Origin: an uncultured Pirellulaceae bacterium
GTDB taxonomy: Bacteria > Planctomycetota > Planctomycetia > Pirellulales > Pirellulaceae
Assembly (NCBI GenBank): GCA_937928555.1
Contig: CALFWR010000021.1
Location: 1-64,000 of the forward strand
Length of the DNA: 64,000 nucleotides
Reading direction: 5' to 3'
Shown: one piece after another, positions 61,126-64,000 of the stretch
How positions within the stretch are numbered: the first letter of the stretch is position 1
Layout of the letters: the number at the start of each line of letters is the position of its first letter
Translations under genes and position numbers: made by a program
The notes under the pieces: generated by a model
Databases searched by the model: none
What the model saw: the letters and a program-made list of their open reading frames with translations, nothing else
What the model was told of the DNA's origin: nothing

Positions 61126-64000
61126 TCAGCTCGTGGCGATGTTCGCCGGTTCCAGCAAGGACGCGCGAAGAATTTCCGCAGGGTGCAGAGCCGTCACATC
61201 GGTGCCGTCCAGAATTTGGTGCCGGCAACTGACGCCTGACGCTGCGATCAGAGAGCTTTCGGGTTCGCTGCGAATTGCCGGGAACAGCACCAATTCACCG
61301 ATCCGCATCGACACGTCGTAGCTTTCGGCTTCGTATCCGAATGAGCCCGCCATGCCGCAACATCCTGACGGAATCAGGCGAACCTTGTAATTGGTCGGCA
61401 ATGATAACGTCCGAATTGCAGGCACCAGTCCTACGAGAGCTTTCTCGTGACAATGGCCGTGCAGCCGAACAATCTTCTTTTCGTTCGTAAACAACTCCTG
61501 CCCAACGTCGCCTCGCTCAACCGCCGCACCGACGAACTCTGAAAACGTCAGGCAGTTGCGAGCAAGCTCACGGGCGTCACTCTGTTCACTTCCCCGGAGA
61601 AGAGCCACGTACTCGTCACGAAAAGTCAAAATTGCTGACGGTTCTACACTCACCAACGGAGTTTCATCGCTAACGAGATCTTTTAGCAGACTCACATTTT
61701 TCGCTGCGACTTTTTTGGCCTCGCGCAAGCAGCCTTTGGAGATCAGTGCCCGGCCACTTTGGACATGCCGTGGCAAGTTAACCTGCCATCCCAGTCGCTC
61801 GAGCACTTCAACGGCGGCGATCGCCGGAGCCGGATCGTTGAAATTCGTAAACTCGTCAGCAAAGAAGTTGACTTTTCCTTTGGAGCCCGCGTTGGCAGCG
61901 GGCTGATGACTGCCGAACCAACGCTCGAAGCTGACTTTGGCGATTTTTGGCATCGAGCGGTCTTTGGCAAAGCCCACCACTTGCTTCAACAAGCCACCGG
62001 TAATCGAGTTGCCCGCAAGAAAGTTCGCCACCCCCGGCATCCGACTGCCCAACCGATTCATCCGATCCAGATTGGCGATGAACCTCGTCCGCAGCGTCCT
62101 GCCCCGTTCGTCCTGCCACGCCTGAAGAAATTCGGCTTTTATCTTGCCAACGTCGACGTTCGACGGACATTCACTTTTGCATGCCTTGCACGACAAACAC
62201 AGTGACATCGCCGCCGCGATGTCTTCATGAACCAGCGGGTTGCCGTCGTTCTGTTTGCCATCGCCCTGCCTTGCATTGGCTGCTGCGGCCAGGACGTTGC
62301 GAACCGTGTTGGCACGCGCCCGCGTCGAATCTTTCTCTCGACCGGTCGCCATGAAACTGGGACACATCGTACCGCCCATCGCTGCGCTTTTGCGACAGTC
62401 CCCGGACCCTGAACACATCTCAGCGGAGCGTTGAATCCCTTGCACGTTGTCAAAATCAAAAACCGTGTTCAGCTGGATCGTTTCTGGCCGGCCCTCGAAA
62501 CGCAGCCCCACATCCATCGGTGTGGCGTCAACAATTTTGCCGGGGTTGAAGATTCCCGCAGGATCAAACAGCTGCTTGATCTCCTTCATCCAGCGGTAGC
62601 ATTTTGGCCCGACCATGGATTCGAGAAACTCGGCACGCAGGCGCCCATCACCATGCTCGCCGCTTAGTGAGCCCCGGTACTTTTTCACAATCGCTGCCAC
62701 GTCGGTGGCAATCTCACGAAACTTGCTGACCCCTTGGTCGGTTTTCAAATTCAAAACGGGCCGCAGATGGATTTCGCCACTGCCGGCGTGAGCGTAGTAA
62801 ACACAGCGGCAATCGTATTTCTGATCCAGCAACTGGTCGATCTCGCGGATGTACGCGGGCAAGTCCTCAATCGCGACTGCGGTGTCCTCGATCACCGCCA
62901 CGGGCTTTGAGTCACCCACGACGTTGGCTACAACGCCCAATCCTGCCTTTCTCAGATCCCAGATTTTCCTGATGTCATCGCCACGGAGCATTGGAAACGC
63001 ATAGCCCAGGCCCGCATCGCGAAGCTGTTTTTCAATCAACGCTGCCTGCTGTGTGATGTCGTCTACCGATTTGCCGCGGAGCGAAAGAACCAGAATCGCC
63101 CCCGGCGTCCCCTGGACAAACTGCAAATTCTCCCGCTGCGAAAGATTCCTTTGGGCACCTTCAAGGACAAGGTTGTCGATCAGCTCGGACGCGAAAACGT
63201 TGTGCTGCATGGCAATGATGTTCGCTCGCAGCGACTGGTCGACGGATTCAAAATGCACACACAAAAGGCCATTTTCCGGAGGTGGCAATTCGTGCAACTG
63301 TAGCGTCACTGACGTCGTGAAAAACAACGTGCCCTCGCTGCCGGCAAGCAACTGGCAGAGATTGAACCGTTTCTCTGCGGTGCCGCGGAAGATATCGCAA
63401 TCCATCAGTGCGTCGACGGCATACCCGGTGTTGCGTCGGCTAACGTTGGCCTTTGGGAAGGAACGCGAAACTTCGTCGCGTAGATCGGGGTCGCCAAGCA
63501 TGTCAAGGAACTTGCGATAGATGTCACCTTCGAGGCTTTCCAGTTCACATTTGGCGGCGAACTGTTCGGCAGTGACCGGTTCAAACGTGACCTTGCTACC
63601 GTCACTCAGAAATCCGGTCAGCGAAATTGTCTGGTCGCGTGTGGTGCCGTACACGATCGAGTTCGAGCCACAGGAGTTGTTACCAACCATTCCGCCGATC
63701 ATGGCGCGATTGGAAGTCGACGTCTCGGGTCCGAACATCAACCCGTCGGCGGCCAGGAATCCATTGAGCCGATCGCGGACCACGCCTGGCTGCACGACAA
63801 CGGTTCGCTTTTGAAGATCCACATCGCCGATGTCAACAAAATGGTGACTGACATCGACCACGATTCCGCTGCCGACCACCTGGCCGGCCAAAGACGTCCC
63901 GGCAGTCCGCGGGATAAGGCTTGTCTGGTGCGCTTTGGCGAACAGAATCAGTTTTCGGATGTCCGATTCCGATTTGGGAAAGGCAACCGCAAGCGGTGTT
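61126..64000 (-). CDS. YdiJ-like FAD/4Fe-4S oxidoreductase, 5' end cut by the window
   Basis: At least 958 codons are inside the window and the frame runs off the right edge; the visible beginning (TPLAVAFPKSESDIRKLILF, then IPRTAGTSLAGQVVGSGIVV) is the FAD-binding (PCMH) domain. GlcD-like FAD-linked oxidase follows, ending near DPAGIFNPGKIVD. The second half is GlcF-like: CSGSGDCRKS with MCPSF, CLSCKACKSECPSNVD, and a CCG-type domain with GCCGMAGSFGYE. This fused layout is that of YdiJ and related D-2-hydroxyacid dehydrogenases. It probably oxidises a hydroxyacid (2-hydroxyglutarate or lactate) and passes electrons to the quinone pool. The substrate is unproven. Confidence 0.92.
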   Translation of the reverse strand, partial: TPLAVAFPKSESDIRKLILFAKAHQTSLIPRTAGTSLAGQVVGSGIVVDVSHHFVDIGDVDLQKRTVVVQPGVVRDRLNGFLAADGLMFGPETSTSNRAMIGGMVGNNSCGSNSIVYGTTRDQTISLTGFLSDGSKVTFEPVTAEQFAAKCELESLEGDIYRKFLDMLGDPDLRDEVSRSFPKANVSRRNTGYAVDALMDCDIFRGTAEKRFNLCQLLAGSEGTLFFTTSVTLQLHELPPPENGLLCVHFESVDQSLRANIIAMQHNVFASELIDNLVLEGAQRNLSQRENLQFVQGTPGAILVLSLRGKSVDDITQQAALIEKQLRDAGLGYAFPMLRGDDIRKIWDLRKAGLGVVANVVGDSKPVAVIEDTAVAIEDLPAYIREIDQLLDQKYDCRCVYYAHAGSGEIHLRPVLNLKTDQGVSKFREIATDVAAIVKKYRGSLSGEHGDGRLRAEFLESMVGPKCYRWMKEIKQLFDPAGIFNPGKIVDATPMDVGLRFEGRPETIQLNTVFDFDNVQGIQRSAEMCSGSGDCRKSAAMGGTMCPSFMATGREKDSTRARANTVRNVLAAAANARQGDGKQNDGNPLVHEDIAAAMSLCLSCKACKSECPSNVDVGKIKAEFLQAWQDERGRTLRTRFIANLDRMNRLGSRMPGVANFLAGNSITGGLLKQVVGFAKDRSMPKIAKVSFERWFGSHQPAANAGSKGKVNFFADEFTNFNDPAPAIAAVEVLERLGWQVNLPRHVQSGRALISKGCLREAKKVAAKNVSLLKDLVSDETPLVSVEPSAILTFRDEYVALLRGSEQSDARELARNCLTFSEFVGAAVERGDVGQELFTNEKKIVRLHGHCHEKALVGLVPAIRTLSLPTNYKVRLIPSGCCGMAGSFGYEAESYDVSMRIGELVLFPAIRSEPESSLIAASGVSCRHQILDGTDVTALHPAEILRASLLEPANIATS

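Overview
The window looks like chromosomal DNA from a planctomycete, most likely of the Pirellulaceae type. The evidence is one secreted protein with an N-terminal LEPR-XLL-type motif (LEDRRLLA) and a giant one with a degenerate version (MEPKQMLA), two PEP-CTERM proteins, a dockerin-ended giant Calx-beta protein, ThuA and SapC proteins, a reduced MnmE-like GTPase, a SpoVG carrying a zinc ribbon, and methanofuran-type cofactor genes of the kind planctomycetes use for tetrahydromethanopterin-linked C1 metabolism. No rRNA, phage, CRISPR array or transposase gene was found.

Layout. 0-15 kb: an Hsp90-like ATPase coupled to a helical-repeat protein, tyrS, an amidohydrolase, an acidic secreted LEPR-XLL protein, a ThuA protein, a two-gene ABC exporter, a TIM-barrel isomerase, an EEP hydrolase and a CAU-anticodon tRNA. 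15-20 kb: a tightly overlapping minus-strand operon (TIGR01777 oxidoreductase, MfnF-like, MfnE-like, transaldolase, ApbE). 20-23.5 kb: a BON-domain secreted protein, initiator tRNA next to heptanucleotide repeats, a SapC protein and a PEP-CTERM protein. 23.6-38.5 kb: one gene of about 4,974 codons encoding a Calx-beta/LDL-receptor-B/dockerin surface protein. 39.3-41.4 kb: two tandem paralogous XRE-type regulators bracketed by inverted copies of a short mobile repeat. 41.4-52.9 kb: trmL, ispG, a small membrane protein, mgtE, an M13 peptidase, a membrane-anchored protein, a PEP-CTERM metalloprotease, a DUF368 (PopT-like) transporter, ispE and spoVG. 53.4-64 kb: a secreted planctomycete protein, rpmA, obgE, coaX, an MnmE-like gene followed by what looks like a broken reading frame, a Na+/H+ antiporter, mtnA and a YdiJ-like FAD/Fe-S oxidoreductase cut by the window end.

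The strongest signal not explained by genes is a family of eight dispersed elements of about 187 bp. All share the 16-bp inverted terminus CCCGGATTATTCACGA, three different interiors occur, and most copies are flanked by matching 4-5 bp AT-rich direct repeats. They look like non-autonomous, MITE-like insertions that settle at gene ends. Isoprenoid synthesis is represented twice (ispG, ispE), translation several times (tyrS, trmL, rpmA, two tRNAs, obgE, MnmE-like), and the cell surface is heavily represented.
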